The notes beneath the pieces were generated by a model. It did no database searches. It was not told the origin of the DNA and worked only from the letters and a program-made list of their open reading frames with translations. Position numbers and translations under genes: made by a program. Positions 34,289 to 44,419 of a DNA stretch of 64,000 nucleotides are shown here, piece after piece (the stretch's first letter is position 1; each line of letters begins with the position of its first letter). The DNA is from Thalassotalea sp. G2M2-11. Its GTDB lineage: Bacteria; Pseudomonadota; Gammaproteobacteria; Enterobacterales; Alteromonadaceae. The DNA lies in the NCBI RefSeq assembly GCF_017168195.1, contig NZ_JADNYL010000001.1, positions 558,001-622,000 on the forward strand, given 5' to 3'.

Positions 34289-35545
34289 ATGGATATAGCA
34301 AGAGAAGTTGCAACACAACCTGTCTGGAAAAAATACTGGTATGTTTTTCCGGTCATTATTTTATTAGTTGCTGTGTATTTACTGAAAAATGCTTTTGGTA
34401 ATGCTTCCTATATTATTGAAAAAAAGGATGTGTTAACTGCACAAGTTGAACAAGGGACATTTCGCGTAAATGTCAAAGCAACCGGCGTATTAAAACCATT
34501 AAATATTCGTTGGGTGTCTTCACAAGTGGCGGGAAAAGTTGAGCAGGTGCATGTTAAAGCAGGTGCATATGTTGAACAAGGTCAAGTATTGATGCAACTG
34601 TCTAATCCTGAATTGCACCGAGAATTAGAAAAAGCCCGTTGGGAATTAGCCGCTAATAAGGCCGAAAGTAATGCGGCGTATGTGGCGTTAGAGTCTCAGT
34701 TAGTTGATTTAGAAAACGCAGTGATTGCGGCTAAATTTAACTATCAATCGGCTAAATTAAAACTTGATGCTGAAACTGCACTGATTGAGCAAGGTAATGC
34801 CACAGTATCTGCGTTGGATTATCAAAAAAGTCAGTTGGCAGTTGAACAACAACAGCAATATTGGTTAGCGCAGCAGCAGAAAGTGGCAAAGATGAAAACC
34901 AATATGGCCGCTACTCAATTAGCCCAAAAGGCACGCTTAGGTTTAGTTGAGAATAATGTGCAACGGATGCAGGAGCAAGTGGCGGCGCTACAAGTGAGAG
35001 CCTCTACTTCTGGGGTTGTGCAACAAGTATCACTAGAGCTAGGTGAGCGTGCCCACATAGGTGATAGTGTGGCATTAGTGGCTGATCAACAGGTGTTGTA
35101 TGCCAAGCTACAAGTACAGGAAGTGCGGGTGCGAGATATTATCATCGGTCAACCTGTCACTATTGATACGCGCACCAGTGAGTTACAAGGAGAAGTATCA
35201 CGTATTGATCCCGCCGTTAAAGCAGGCATGGTGGAAGTGGATGTGAAACTAACCAGTCAGTTGCCGCCAGAAGCTCGACCAGAGCTGGCGGTCGATGGTT
35301 TTATTGCTATTAGTAATATTGAAGATGCCCTCTATGTTAAAAGACCCATGTATGCACCCCGTTACAGCAATATAGGCTTATTCAAACTCAGTAAAGACAA
35401 ACAGTTTGCTAGCAAAACCCAAGTCACATTAGGTCAAAGTTCAGTCAATAAAATTCAAATCGTATCCGGTTTAACCTTAGGCGATGAAATCATTATTTCA
35501 GACACCTCTGACTGGCAAGAACATCAAGAAATTATGATCAATTAA
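34289..35545 (+). CDS. Periplasmic adaptor (HlyD/MFP family) of ABC efflux system
   Basis: 418 residues from the ATG at 34289. The open frame runs back to 34190 only because the MITE supplies in-frame codons, so the upstream 33 residues are not considered native. One membrane helix (about 18-38), a barrel-sandwich lipoyl-like domain (VSSQVAGKVEQVHVKAGAYVEQGQ), a long coiled-coil hairpin (about 110-210) and beta-barrel domain. It links an inner-membrane MacB-like permease to an outer-membrane channel. First gene of a three-gene operon with the ATPase and permease. Confidence 0.88.
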   Translation: MDIAREVATQPVWKKYWYVFPVIILLVAVYLLKNAFGNASYIIEKKDVLTAQVEQGTFRVNVKATGVLKPLNIRWVSSQVAGKVEQVHVKAGAYVEQGQVLMQLSNPELHRELEKARWELAANKAESNAAYVALESQLVDLENAVIAAKFNYQSAKLKLDAETALIEQGNATVSALDYQKSQLAVEQQQQYWLAQQQKVAKMKTNMAATQLAQKARLGLVENNVQRMQEQVAALQVRASTSGVVQQVSLELGERAHIGDSVALVADQQVLYAKLQVQEVRVRDIIIGQPVTIDTRTSELQGEVSRIDPAVKAGMVEVDVKLTSQLPPEARPELAVDGFIAISNIEDALYVKRPMYAPRYSNIGLFKLSKDKQFASKTQVTLGQSSVNKIQIVSGLTLGDEIIISDTSDWQEHQEIMIN

Positions 35546-35591
35546 TGTGTTTTTACGCACTATCGATAAAGAATCACAACAGGAAGAGAAA

Positions 35592-36326
35592 ATGACAGAA
35601 ATTATAAAATTGCAAAATATTAGCAAATCATTTTTAACAGAAGAAATCGAAACACGGGCGTTACACAACATCAATTTGACCATTAATCAAGGCGAGTATT
35701 TGTCGTTAAGTGGTCAATCGGGCTGTGGTAAATCAACGTTACTTTCTTTGTTAGGTTTATTGGATGTGCCTACAACCGGAAGTTATCACTTAGCCAATAG
35801 TGATGTTTCGTCATTAAGCCGAGATCAACGAGCGAGTATTAGAAGTAAAAAAATAGGCTTTGTGTTTCAATCGTTTAATTTAATTTCTGATCTAACCGTT
35901 GAAGAAAATGTGATGTTGCCGTTAACTTATCACAGCGATAAGTCTCAAGCGGTTATAGCTGAAAAAGTCAATGAAGTACTGGCTAAGGTCGAAATGGGGC
36001 ATCGCAGAAATCATTACCCTTCGCAGCTGTCGGGCGGACAACAGCAACGTGTCGCGGTTGCTCGCGCCTTAGTTAATAATCCCGCCATTATTCTAGCGGA
36101 TGAACCTACGGGTAATCTGGATTCTAAAAATGCCGAATCAGTCTTACAGTTGTTTGATCAACTTCATCAGGAAGGGGCGACGATCTGTATGGTGACTCAT
36201 GATCCTATGTCGGCTAAACGAGCCAGTCGTTGTTTGGAAATGTTCGATGGGCAACTGATAAAAGATCATCACAACCAACACGGTGATGATAAATATCAAG
36301 CAACGGCTGAATTGGCATTGGGGTAA
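35592..36326 (+). CDS. ABC transporter ATPase (MacB/LolD type)
   Basis: 244 residues from the ATG at 35592, with an AGGAAGAG Shine-Dalgarno; the upstream in-frame start at 35547 is less likely. Walker [12 protein letters not shown]-loop [17 protein letters not shown], signature LSGGQQQR, Walker [13 protein letters not shown], switch histidine in MVTHD. Belongs to the MacB/LolD/FtsE mechanotransmission-type ATPases. Four bases separate it from the permease start. Confidence 0.93.
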   Translation: MTEIIKLQNISKSFLTEEIETRALHNINLTINQGEYLSLSGQSGCGKSTLLSLLGLLDVPTTGSYHLANSDVSSLSRDQRASIRSKKIGFVFQSFNLISDLTVEENVMLPLTYHSDKSQAVIAEKVNEVLAKVEMGHRRNHYPSQLSGGQQQRVAVARALVNNPAIILADEPTGNLDSKNAESVLQLFDQLHQEGATICMVTHDPMSAKRASRCLEMFDGQLIKDHHNQHGDDKYQATAELALG

Positions 36327-36330
36327 CGTG

Positions 36331-38754
36331 ATGGCTACGTTAATTGATATAAAATACGCGCTGCGCTTATTATTTAAAGCGCCTAAATTTACCGCTATGA
36401 CCTTGGGTGTACTTATTGGTGGCCTGTCAATCAGTCTGTTTACCTTCTCTTTTTTATATACCACGGTTTATAAAGAATTACCCTTACCAGAAGGTGATTC
36501 GGTTCGCGCTGTCGGCGTGTACATAGAGGGAAAATACCGCTTATTGCGAGCCAATGAGTACCAAGACGTTAAAGATGATCTCACTCAGTTTGCTGAATTT
36601 GGTGTCTATCAAAACAGCACGGTTCGCGTTTCTAAAAATGGCGCAGGTAAAAATGTCTCTGCTAGTTTTGTCCGTGCAGGAGCAATTGAGTTTAGTCGAG
36701 TGGAGCCCATTATTGGGCGGACCATTGCACCAGCCGACACGGAAAAAGGTGCGGCCGCGGTAGCGATGATTTCAGAAGAGCTTTGGCAAAGTGAATTTCA
36801 GCGTAGTGAAGACGTGCTATCAAAAACCATGATGTTGAACGGTGTTAATACCGACGTCATTGGAGTGATGCCAAAAGGTTATCGTTTTCCTAATACCGCA
36901 CAAATTTGGTTACCTTTATCTGACAACGTATTTGATTTTGCTGCTAATGAAAGCCCATATGTGTTTGCTTATGCCCGAGTGCGTGCTGGTGTTAGTGAAA
37001 AAGGCGCTGAGCTAGAGTTAAGCCAAGCAGTGAATCAAGTTTACCAACAAAATGTGCAGTTATATGATCTACCTGCGGTTGAAAAAGGTGTGCAATTGCT
37101 GACTTTCCAAATGGCACAAACGGGCGGTGATGGTGAAATGGCATTTGCTTTTCTTAATGGTATTGCTTGGATCATTTTATTATTGGCCTGTATTAATGTG
37201 GGTAACTTATTGCTGGCTCGCTCGGTAGAACGTCAAAAAGAAACGGCTATTCGTGCCGCTCTGGGCGCTACCACTGCACGATTAGTGAGCCAACTTATGT
37301 GGGAAGGAATTATTATTACCCTAGTTGGTGGTGTGTTATCACTGTTGCTAGTGGGGGCGGCGCTTGATTATATTGAAATTGTTTTACAATCTTGGTTGCC
37401 TTCTGGTGGATCGTTTTGGTGGCACTACGGTATGGATGCTGAAACTGTTATTGTCGGCGTGGTGTTTACGTTAGTCACTATTTTGTTGTCAGGATTTCTG
37501 CCAGCATGGCGCTCTGCACACCAAGATATTAATAGCACCTTACGCGATGGCACTCGGGGTGCACAAAGCAAAAAATCAGGCAAAGTGGCTAAAATTTTGG
37601 TGACTACCCAGATATTTCTCGTGGCTATTTTAATGTTAATTGGCGCTATTTCAGGCTTTATTGCTCATAATATTATTAATTTAGAGACAGGAGATGATTA
37701 TCAGCAGGTGATGAGTGCTCGCTTTAGTATACCTACGGAAAAATACCCAGAGCCTGAACAGCAATTAGCGCTGTTAGAGCAAATTAAACAAGGGGTTGAG
37801 CAACATCCAAGTGTTGTTAATGTGCTATCTAACTATTCGCGTAGGGCGTTGACTGTAACCATTGATGGCGTTGATTATGCCTCTGCAGCAGAAAAACCTA
37901 ACATTGATACCATAGGCGTGATTGGTGATACCGCAACCGTGGGAGTGAATTTAGTCGCAGGTCGGCAACTGACACACCGAGATAAGCAAGGCGCTCGAAT
38001 TAATGTCATGATCAGCCAGTCCATGGCGAACCGTTATTGGCCTGGACAATCGCCATTAGAGCAAAGCTTTACCATGAATATTGACGATAAAGAACAAAAA
38101 GTGTTTGTTGTTGGCGTGGTGACTAATCGACTTAACTCTTCTACCTTGTTTGGTGACTTAGCAAGTGCCGATGAAATTTACATCTCTGGTTATCAGTTTG
38201 TCAGTGACTATCAAGTGTTTATGTATCGGGTGTTGCCAAGTACGCCAAACGCAGAAGAAATATTTTATCAGGCGATGTTTCAAGCGGATCGACATATTGA
38301 GTTAACTTATGGGGTGCAACCTGCTTTATATAATCGAAACAAAATGCGTGAATCTATGGTGTTATTGTCAAATTTGACATTTGGCACAGGTTTTTTTGCA
38401 TTGCTGCTTGCCATGGTGGGCATATATGGACTAACGGCAAACACGGTGGCACAACGTACTCATGAAATTGGTATACGCCGTGCTGTAGGCGCTAGTGATA
38501 AACATATTATTCAATTGTTTTTAAAGCAAGGGGCTAAGCAATTGCTGATAGGGTTAGGCGGTGCATTAGTGATATTTGCTTTGCTTTCTTTTGGTTTTCA
38601 TAGCCTGACAGAAGCATTGTTTCCGGTGCATATGTATTTTATTCAAGCTTTTTTTGTGGTGCTTGGTTTATCTGTGGTGGTGATGGCTGCTGTTTATTTG
38701 CCGACTAAACGTGCGGTAAAAATGGAACCGAGTACCGCTTTGAGGTATGAATAA
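36331..38754 (+). CDS. ABC transporter permease (MacB/FtsX-like, two permease modules)
   Basis: 807 residues from the ATG at 36331 after the ATPase stop; 36283 is an unlikely in-frame alternative. First membrane helix at about 20-45, a large periplasmic MacB_PCD domain, three helices with an FtsX module (about 270-425), a second periplasmic domain, and a second FtsX module at the C-terminus (EIGIRRAVGASDKHIIQLFL). This double-module layout with an HlyD adaptor and a sigma-54 two-component system is typical of Alteromonadales/Bacteroidetes efflux-type operons. The substrate is unknown. Confidence 0.9.
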   Translation: MATLIDIKYALRLLFKAPKFTAMTLGVLIGGLSISLFTFSFLYTTVYKELPLPEGDSVRAVGVYIEGKYRLLRANEYQDVKDDLTQFAEFGVYQNSTVRVSKNGAGKNVSASFVRAGAIEFSRVEPIIGRTIAPADTEKGAAAVAMISEELWQSEFQRSEDVLSKTMMLNGVNTDVIGVMPKGYRFPNTAQIWLPLSDNVFDFAANESPYVFAYARVRAGVSEKGAELELSQAVNQVYQQNVQLYDLPAVEKGVQLLTFQMAQTGGDGEMAFAFLNGIAWIILLLACINVGNLLLARSVERQKETAIRAALGATTARLVSQLMWEGIIITLVGGVLSLLLVGAALDYIEIVLQSWLPSGGSFWWHYGMDAETVIVGVVFTLVTILLSGFLPAWRSAHQDINSTLRDGTRGAQSKKSGKVAKILVTTQIFLVAILMLIGAISGFIAHNIINLETGDDYQQVMSARFSIPTEKYPEPEQQLALLEQIKQGVEQHPSVVNVLSNYSRRALTVTIDGVDYASAAEKPNIDTIGVIGDTATVGVNLVAGRQLTHRDKQGARINVMISQSMANRYWPGQSPLEQSFTMNIDDKEQKVFVVGVVTNRLNSSTLFGDLASADEIYISGYQFVSDYQVFMYRVLPSTPNAEEIFYQAMFQADRHIELTYGVQPALYNRNKMRESMVLLSNLTFGTGFFALLLAMVGIYGLTANTVAQRTHEIGIRRAVGASDKHIIQLFLKQGAKQLLIGLGGALVIFALLSFGFHSLTEALFPVHMYFIQAFFVVLGLSVVVMAAVYLPTKRAVKMEPSTALRYE

Positions 38755-38770
38755 CTGAGTTCAGATAACA

Positions 38771-38799
38771 GAGCATCAATGTATCTTGATGCTCATTTT
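38771..38799 (+). terminator. Terminator after ABC operon
   Basis: GAGCATCAA / TTGATGCTC stem followed by ATTTTTG. The regulator and kinase genes are therefore probably transcribed separately, at least in part. Confidence 0.75.
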
Positions 38800-38869
38800 T
38801 GTTAATTGCTTGTTACTATAAAGGTTTTTTAATACAGTGAGAGCGATTTATTAGGAAAAATGACTATTT

Positions 38870-40243
38870 GTGAATAAAACTATTTTAATTGCTGATGATG
38901 ATATCAATATTATTGCTAGTCTAAAGTATGTCTTGGCTGAGCAAGGCTTTGATATTCTCGCGATGACCACGCCGCAGGCGGTGTTGGAGAATTTACAGCA
39001 GCAACAAGTCGATTTGATCTTGCTGGATATGAATTTTCAGCAAGATACTACCTCGGGCGCTGAAGGCTTACAGTTACTTGCTGCGATAAAAGAGCGAGAT
39101 ATTAATGTCCCGGTTATTGTGATGACTGGTTGGGCGACCATTGATATTGCGGTAGAAGCGATGCAAGCCGGTGCTAGAGACTTTGTGCAAAAACCGTGGC
39201 ACAACGAACGATTAATTAGTGCCATCAATACTCAGTTGGCATTGGCGCAATCTTATCAGGTGGCTGAGCGCTTAACGCAACAAAATAAGTTATTGACAGG
39301 GCAGTCAACATTAGCCGATAAAAACGCCATTATTGCGCAATCACCTAAGATGCAAACTTTATTATCAACCTTAGATGAGTTAGCGCAAAGTGATATGAGT
39401 ATTTTACTGACAGGTGATAATGGCACAGGTAAAAGTATGCTAGCTGCATATGTTCATAGTGTTTCTTGTCGTGCCAAGCATTCATTTGTCCCCGTCAATA
39501 TGGGAGCAATCCCCGAATCTTTGTTTGAAAGTGAAATGTTTGGTCATGTTAAAGGGGCATTTACTGACGCGAAAGAAAACCGCATCGGTCGTTTTGAGAT
39601 GGCAGAACAAGGCACCTTGTTTTTAGATGAACTTGCTAATATCCCGTTAGCTCAACAAGCAAAGTTATTAAGAGTATTAGAAGAAAAGAAATATGAAACC
39701 GTGGGCAGTAGCAAGGCGAAAACTGCCGATGTCAGGGTTATTTCTGCAACTAATAGTGATCTGCTTGAACAAATTGCTAATAATCAATTTCGTCAAGATC
39801 TCTATTATCGTCTGAATACAGTGGAAGTTAGGGTACCATCGCTGTCCGAACGTATTGATGATATCCCGTTGTTGGCTGAGCACTTTTTACGGTTATTCAG
39901 CGCAAAGTATCACAGAGCTTGTCCTGCTCTGTCACAACAGGCGATCATTAAACTACAACAATATGCTTGGCCGGGTAATATTCGTGAGTTAAGTCATTTA
40001 ATGGAACGATTGCTCTTTACCAGTAAAAAGGCAGAGATAACAGCGAATGATATCGCCTTAACTGATAGCACTCCGTCTGAAGATTCATTAGATGATCCGC
40101 AATTGACCATGAGTGAAATTGAGAAAAAGGCGTTACTTAAACGGCTGGAGTATCATCAGGGTAATGCCACTGAAACAGCGAAATCATTAGGCTTGAGTCG
40201 TAGTGGTTACTATCGACGATTGACGAAATATGGCTTGGATTAA
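38870..40243 (+). CDS. NtrC-family sigma-54 response regulator with GAFTDA loop
   Basis: 457 residues, GTG start. Receiver domain with Asp53 (LLLDMNFQQD) and lysine in FVQKPW; AAA+ domain with Walker A GDNGTGKS and Walker B LFLDELANIP; Fis-type helix-turn-helix at the end (ATETAKSLGLSRSGYYRRL). The sigma-54 contact motif reads GAFTDA instead of GAFTGA. Its gene overlaps the kinase gene by 14 bp. Likely target: the sigma-54 promoter candidate before the ABC operon (inference). Confidence 0.92.
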   Translation: MNKTILIADDDINIIASLKYVLAEQGFDILAMTTPQAVLENLQQQQVDLILLDMNFQQDTTSGAEGLQLLAAIKERDINVPVIVMTGWATIDIAVEAMQAGARDFVQKPWHNERLISAINTQLALAQSYQVAERLTQQNKLLTGQSTLADKNAIIAQSPKMQTLLSTLDELAQSDMSILLTGDNGTGKSMLAAYVHSVSCRAKHSFVPVNMGAIPESLFESEMFGHVKGAFTDAKENRIGRFEMAEQGTLFLDELANIPLAQQAKLLRVLEEKKYETVGSSKAKTADVRVISATNSDLLEQIANNQFRQDLYYRLNTVEVRVPSLSERIDDIPLLAEHFLRLFSAKYHRACPALSQQAIIKLQQYAWPGNIRELSHLMERLLFTSKKAEITANDIALTDSTPSEDSLDDPQLTMSEIEKKALLKRLEYHQGNATETAKSLGLSRSGYYRRLTKYGLD

Positions 40244-41597
40244 TTTACTAGAGCGTAAGCTCAATCATTTTGCTTGGCTGAAGCTGTTCAACGTTGAGCA
40301 AAAGCTGATGTTAGTGATAATCATCCCAAGTCTGATTATTTGCATTGTTTCGTTAGTTGTCGCGCAAGTCTCATATTACCTGATCGCCTTTATTACTATC
40401 GTTTATCTATTGATCGCTGGTTATGCCTTATTGGCGATAAAACAAAATGCAGATTTTCAAATCAGAACCTTATCAAACCTCATTGAATCTATGATTGATG
40501 GTGACTATTCATTACGTGGTCGTTTGCAAACAAATCAAGCCTTTCAAGAGTTACTTAACCTAATAAACCGATTATCTGATACCTTAGCCAAACATAAGTT
40601 TGAAGCCAAAGAGTCAAGATTATTACTGGAGCGGATCTTAGCACAGATGCATGCATTTGTGCTGGCAACGGACGCTGAAGGGCAAGTAGTGATGGCGAAT
40701 GCATCCGCAAAAAAATACCTGTTTGATGGGATTGATAGCGAAGAAAAAATAAGTTTGCCGGCTAACGCACTTGGTGCGGCTATTATGAACGCCAACCCCG
40801 GTATTGTCAGTTTTAAGCAGGCACCGTTAGTTGGTGAGTACTTTTTGGTGAAAGAGCCTTTCTTAAGTGGTGGAGAGCAACATCAACTGTATTTTATCAG
40901 TAATGCGGAGCAGCTGTTGATGGAGCAAGAGCGAAAAGCCTGGCAAAGTCTGTTGCGTGTGTTAAGTCATGAAATGAATAATTCCTTAGCGCCTATTGCC
41001 GCGATTAGTCAGGCAATGCAAAGTAAACTTGCTAAGCAAAAGACGCCAGAACATCAATCATTGCTTGAAGGCGTTAATATTATTAATGAACGAGCATTAT
41101 CATTAACTACTTTTATTGCCAGTTATAGCCGCTTGTCACATTTACCCAAACCGAATATGTCAGTGGTTAATTTAGCACAATTATTAACAAGCACTGCTGG
41201 CCTGTTTCCTGACTTAGATACTTGCATTGCTGACACATGCGATATCGACATTAAGGTTGATAAAAGTCAGTTCGAACAAGTGTTGATTAATGTTTTCAAA
41301 AATGCCGTTGAAGCGATGAGTGCTCAGCCGCAAGCTGTACTGGAAACTTTTGTTGATGTCACTGACAGCCAAATAAGGTTAACTTTAAGAGATCAAGGTT
41401 GCGGTATTGCTAATCTTGATAACGTCTTTGTGCCATTTTATAGTACCAAAACTTCAGGCAGCGGTATTGGTCTAGCGCTTTGTCGACAAATCATGTTTAA
41501 CCATCAAGGACAAATAGCTATTAGCAATCGACAACATACATCAGGGGTTGAAGTATTGTTAACGTTACCGAAAGATTTGGGTGACATATCACTATAA
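40230..41597 (+). CDS. Sensor histidine kinase (NtrB-like) paired with the ABC operon
   Basis: 455 residues. Two membrane helices (about 25-70) with almost no periplasmic loop, which suggests sensing within the membrane or through the transporter. HAMP/PAS-like middle (about 80-230), HisKA box RVLSHEMNNSLAPI, HATPase_c with N box NVFKNAVEAM, DQGCGIA and GSGIGLALCRQI. It overlaps the response regulator by 14 bp. Kinases without an extracellular sensor next to MacB-like transporters often use the transporter for signal detection (family analogy, not shown here). Confidence 0.9.
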   Translation: MAWINLLERKLNHFAWLKLFNVEQKLMLVIIIPSLIICIVSLVVAQVSYYLIAFITIVYLLIAGYALLAIKQNADFQIRTLSNLIESMIDGDYSLRGRLQTNQAFQELLNLINRLSDTLAKHKFEAKESRLLLERILAQMHAFVLATDAEGQVVMANASAKKYLFDGIDSEEKISLPANALGAAIMNANPGIVSFKQAPLVGEYFLVKEPFLSGGEQHQLYFISNAEQLLMEQERKAWQSLLRVLSHEMNNSLAPIAAISQAMQSKLAKQKTPEHQSLLEGVNIINERALSLTTFIASYSRLSHLPKPNMSVVNLAQLLTSTAGLFPDLDTCIADTCDIDIKVDKSQFEQVLINVFKNAVEAMSAQPQAVLETFVDVTDSQIRLTLRDQGCGIANLDNVFVPFYSTKTSGSGIGLALCRQIMFNHQGQIAISNRQHTSGVEVLLTLPKDLGDISL

Positions 41598-41712
41598 ACG
41601 GCTGAGATAACCCCTTAATGACAGCAAAACGATAATTTGCTTGTTAGAAGTATGAATTTTTAGCTATGCTAAAGATAGCCGTGCTAAATTTTATATCGAG
41701 TATATTGTTGTT

Positions 41713-42465
41713 ATGCGAAAGCTTTTTTTACTTATGGTAGTAGTAAGCGTAAATTGCAGTAACTTGGCATGGAGTGCAAATAAAACGCAAGTAAGCGATA
41801 CTGAAACGCTACGTTTGAAATATGAACCATCTGGTTCAAATTCTTGGTTTCCTTATTATATTAAATCAGAACAGCGCCAAGGTATTTTGCCTGAGTTGAT
41901 CCCTTTGGTATTACAGCGTGCTGATATTGAGGGGCAGGAAGTGGCATTACCTGCTGCGCGAACCAATTTAGCGTTAGCAAGTGGTGAAATTGATTTTGAT
42001 TTTATTAACCCTGAGTGGTTGCCCGCCACTACCCCGTTAGAAACGTTTATTTTTAGTGTACCCATTATGCCAATAAAGGAATACTTTATTGCGCTTAAGG
42101 ACAGTGACATTGAAACATTGCCTGAAAAAATGAAGCAGTCATCGGATATTCGAATTGGCACTGTGCACGGATATTATTATCATGATGATGACCTATTTAC
42201 GCGAGTAGATTTTTCATCAGAAAAAAATTTAATTCGTGCGTTAAAGCATGGCAGGATCAAATATGCGATTTGTGGTGAAGTAACAGCAAAATATTGGTCA
42301 AAAATACTCGACGTACCTATTGTAGTTGGCGCTATTCATTCTGATGGTTATTTACATTTTCGCTTTCGCAAAGAGTTAGCGGAAGTTGTGCCTCGGATCA
42401 ATCAGGCGATTACTGAATTAAAACAAGCGGGCTTGATCGACAAAATCGTTTCATCTTATCTCTAG
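41713..42465 (+). CDS. Periplasmic substrate-binding-like protein (SBP_bac_3 type)
   Basis: 250 residues with a signal peptide (ending LAWSA). Two-lobed binding-protein pattern: SNSWFPYYIKSEQRQGILPELIPLVLQRA, VALPAARTNLALASGEIDFDF, RIGTVHGYYYHDDD. No importer genes are adjacent. It is the second of three orphan proteins of this type in the window, with limited similarity to each other. Function unknown. Confidence 0.8.
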   Translation: MRKLFLLMVVVSVNCSNLAWSANKTQVSDTETLRLKYEPSGSNSWFPYYIKSEQRQGILPELIPLVLQRADIEGQEVALPAARTNLALASGEIDFDFINPEWLPATTPLETFIFSVPIMPIKEYFIALKDSDIETLPEKMKQSSDIRIGTVHGYYYHDDDLFTRVDFSSEKNLIRALKHGRIKYAICGEVTAKYWSKILDVPIVVGAIHSDGYLHFRFRKELAEVVPRINQAITELKQAGLIDKIVSSYL

Positions 42466-42620
42466 AGTAGGATATTTCCTGTTTGTTAGGACAACATTGA
42501 AAAATCACGATTAGCAGCAGGTTATCTACGATAGGCTCACTGGAAATTTTCGTTGGCTCTCGATATAGTGAGGTCATCGTGTAATGTTACCTAATCAAAA
42601 TAATATCTAAAGAGAATTTC

Positions 42621-44300
42621 ATGAAATTTAAATTATTAACTTCGGCAAGTTTATTATCACTTGCTGTGTTAACCGGTTGTGGACAAGAAGTTGCTAAAAG
42701 TGATGATGTCCAGACAGCAAAACCAGAACAAGTCAATGCCGAGCGTATCAAAGCTCACGTTGAGTTTTTAGCTGATGATACCTTGAAAGGGCGCGACACG
42801 GGCAGTGAAGGCTATCAAATTGCGGCTAATTACGTTAAATCTAACTTTAAACAGTTAGGCTTAACACCTCAAGGAGAGCACGAAGGTTTTGAGCAAATAG
42901 TCACTTTTCGACGGACTTATTTGCAAGATGACAGCGCTAAAATGACTATTGAAAATGGTGCTGAACAAGTCGAACTTGCATTCAAACAAGACTTTATTAT
43001 GTCAGGTTCGGCATTAGAAACAGAATCTTTTGTTAAAGCCGAGACCGTATTTGTTGGTTATGGTGTGGTATCACCTGAATTTGATTATGACGACTATGCG
43101 GGACTAGATGTTGAAGGTAAGATTGTTGTTACCTTAACAGGCCGTCCTGATGATTTACCGTCAGAAGAAGGAGCGCATATTGGCTCTGGTAGTGAAAAAA
43201 TTCGTCATGCTGCCGAACGTGGTGCTGTTGGTTTTATCACCATTCATACCCCAAAACGCGATAAAGTGCGTACCTTTGAAAAGTCAGCTAAATATGCCAG
43301 CGCACCTCGTATGAGTTGGTTAGATAAAGATGGTCAACCTTTTGGTAAACATCCAGAAATCAAAGGCGGGGCTTATCTAAATGGTGAAAAAGCAGAACCA
43401 TTATTTGCTGGTGCCGAGCATAGTTTAGCGGATGTGTTTACTCAAGATAGCGAGAATAAACCAGTTAAAGGCTTTAACTTAAATGCTGTTGTGACTATGG
43501 CAAGCAAATCTCGCCATGAAGAAATTACGAGCCCGAATGTGATCGCAACGTTAGAAGGTAGCGATCCTCAGCTAAAAAATGAATACGTAGTCTTTAGTGC
43601 TCATTTAGATCATATTGGTGTAAGTAGCCACGGTGAAGATCATCAAGAAGGTGAAGCAGAAGATAATATTAATAATGGCGCTTTAGATAATGCGTCAGGT
43701 GTTTCTATCTTATTAGAAACGGCTCGATTATTAGCATCAAAACCTGTAGCACCAAAGCGTTCAATATTATTTGTTGTGGTCACTGGTGAAGAAAAAGGCT
43801 TGTTAGGCTCAGGTTACTTTGCCAATAATCCAACGGTTCCTTCGATGCAAATGGTGGCTAACGTTAACTTAGACATGCCGTTAATTTTATATCCTTTTGC
43901 TGACGTGATCGCCTTTGGTTCTACTCATTCTAGCTTAGGCCAAATTGTTGAAACTGCAGCACAGAAAATCGATATCAGCTTGAGTCCAGATCCAATGCCT
44001 GAACAAGCATTGTTTACTCGTAGTGATCATTATAACTTTGTTAAAGCTGGTATTCCGTCGGTATTTTTAATGACAGGCTTTAAATCAAAAGATCCTGACA
44101 TTGATGGTGGCAAAATGTTTGGTGACTTTTTGAAGAATCATTATCATCAACATAGTGATCAGCTTGATTTACCGATCCGTTGGGATGCGGCTGCAAGCTT
44201 TGCTGAAGTCAACATGATGATAGGTTTAGAAATTGCGAATGGTGAGCAACGTCCAACCTGGAATAAAGGGGATTTCTTCGGTAAAACTTTTGCTCAGTAA
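42621..44300 (+). CDS. M28 family metallopeptidase, lipoprotein
   Basis: 559 residues. Lipobox LTGC at about residue 20. A protease-associated (PA) domain is inserted at about 130-290. Zinc-peptidase residues: FSAHLDHIG (His, Asp), GALDNASG (Asp), GEEKGLLGS (catalytic Glu and Glu ligand), VNLDMPL (Asp), RSDHYNF (His). This is the bacterial aminopeptidase/glutamate-carboxypeptidase-like M28 class, acting in the periplasm or at the outer membrane on peptides. Followed by a strong terminator. Confidence 0.9.
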   Translation: MKFKLLTSASLLSLAVLTGCGQEVAKSDDVQTAKPEQVNAERIKAHVEFLADDTLKGRDTGSEGYQIAANYVKSNFKQLGLTPQGEHEGFEQIVTFRRTYLQDDSAKMTIENGAEQVELAFKQDFIMSGSALETESFVKAETVFVGYGVVSPEFDYDDYAGLDVEGKIVVTLTGRPDDLPSEEGAHIGSGSEKIRHAAERGAVGFITIHTPKRDKVRTFEKSAKYASAPRMSWLDKDGQPFGKHPEIKGGAYLNGEKAEPLFAGAEHSLADVFTQDSENKPVKGFNLNAVVTMASKSRHEEITSPNVIATLEGSDPQLKNEYVVFSAHLDHIGVSSHGEDHQEGEAEDNINNGALDNASGVSILLETARLLASKPVAPKRSILFVVVTGEEKGLLGSGYFANNPTVPSMQMVANVNLDMPLILYPFADVIAFGSTHSSLGQIVETAAQKIDISLSPDPMPEQALFTRSDHYNFVKAGIPSVFLMTGFKSKDPDIDGGKMFGDFLKNHYHQHSDQLDLPIRWDAAASFAEVNMMIGLEIANGEQRPTWNKGDFFGKTFAQ

Positions 44301-44328
44301 CCTTAGGCTGTGCGAATAAGTAAATACC

Positions 44329-44359
44329 AAAAGCGTGATATAAAATGTCACGCTTTTTT
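44329..44359 (+). terminator. Terminator after M28 peptidase gene
   Basis: AAAAGCGTGA / TCACGCTTTTTT stem-loop with T-run. Confidence 0.9.
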
Positions 44360-44419
44360 GTTTTCATTGAAATGCCAAAGCGTTACACTCAGTGAAAGGA
44401 TTTTTTAGGACATTTACCC

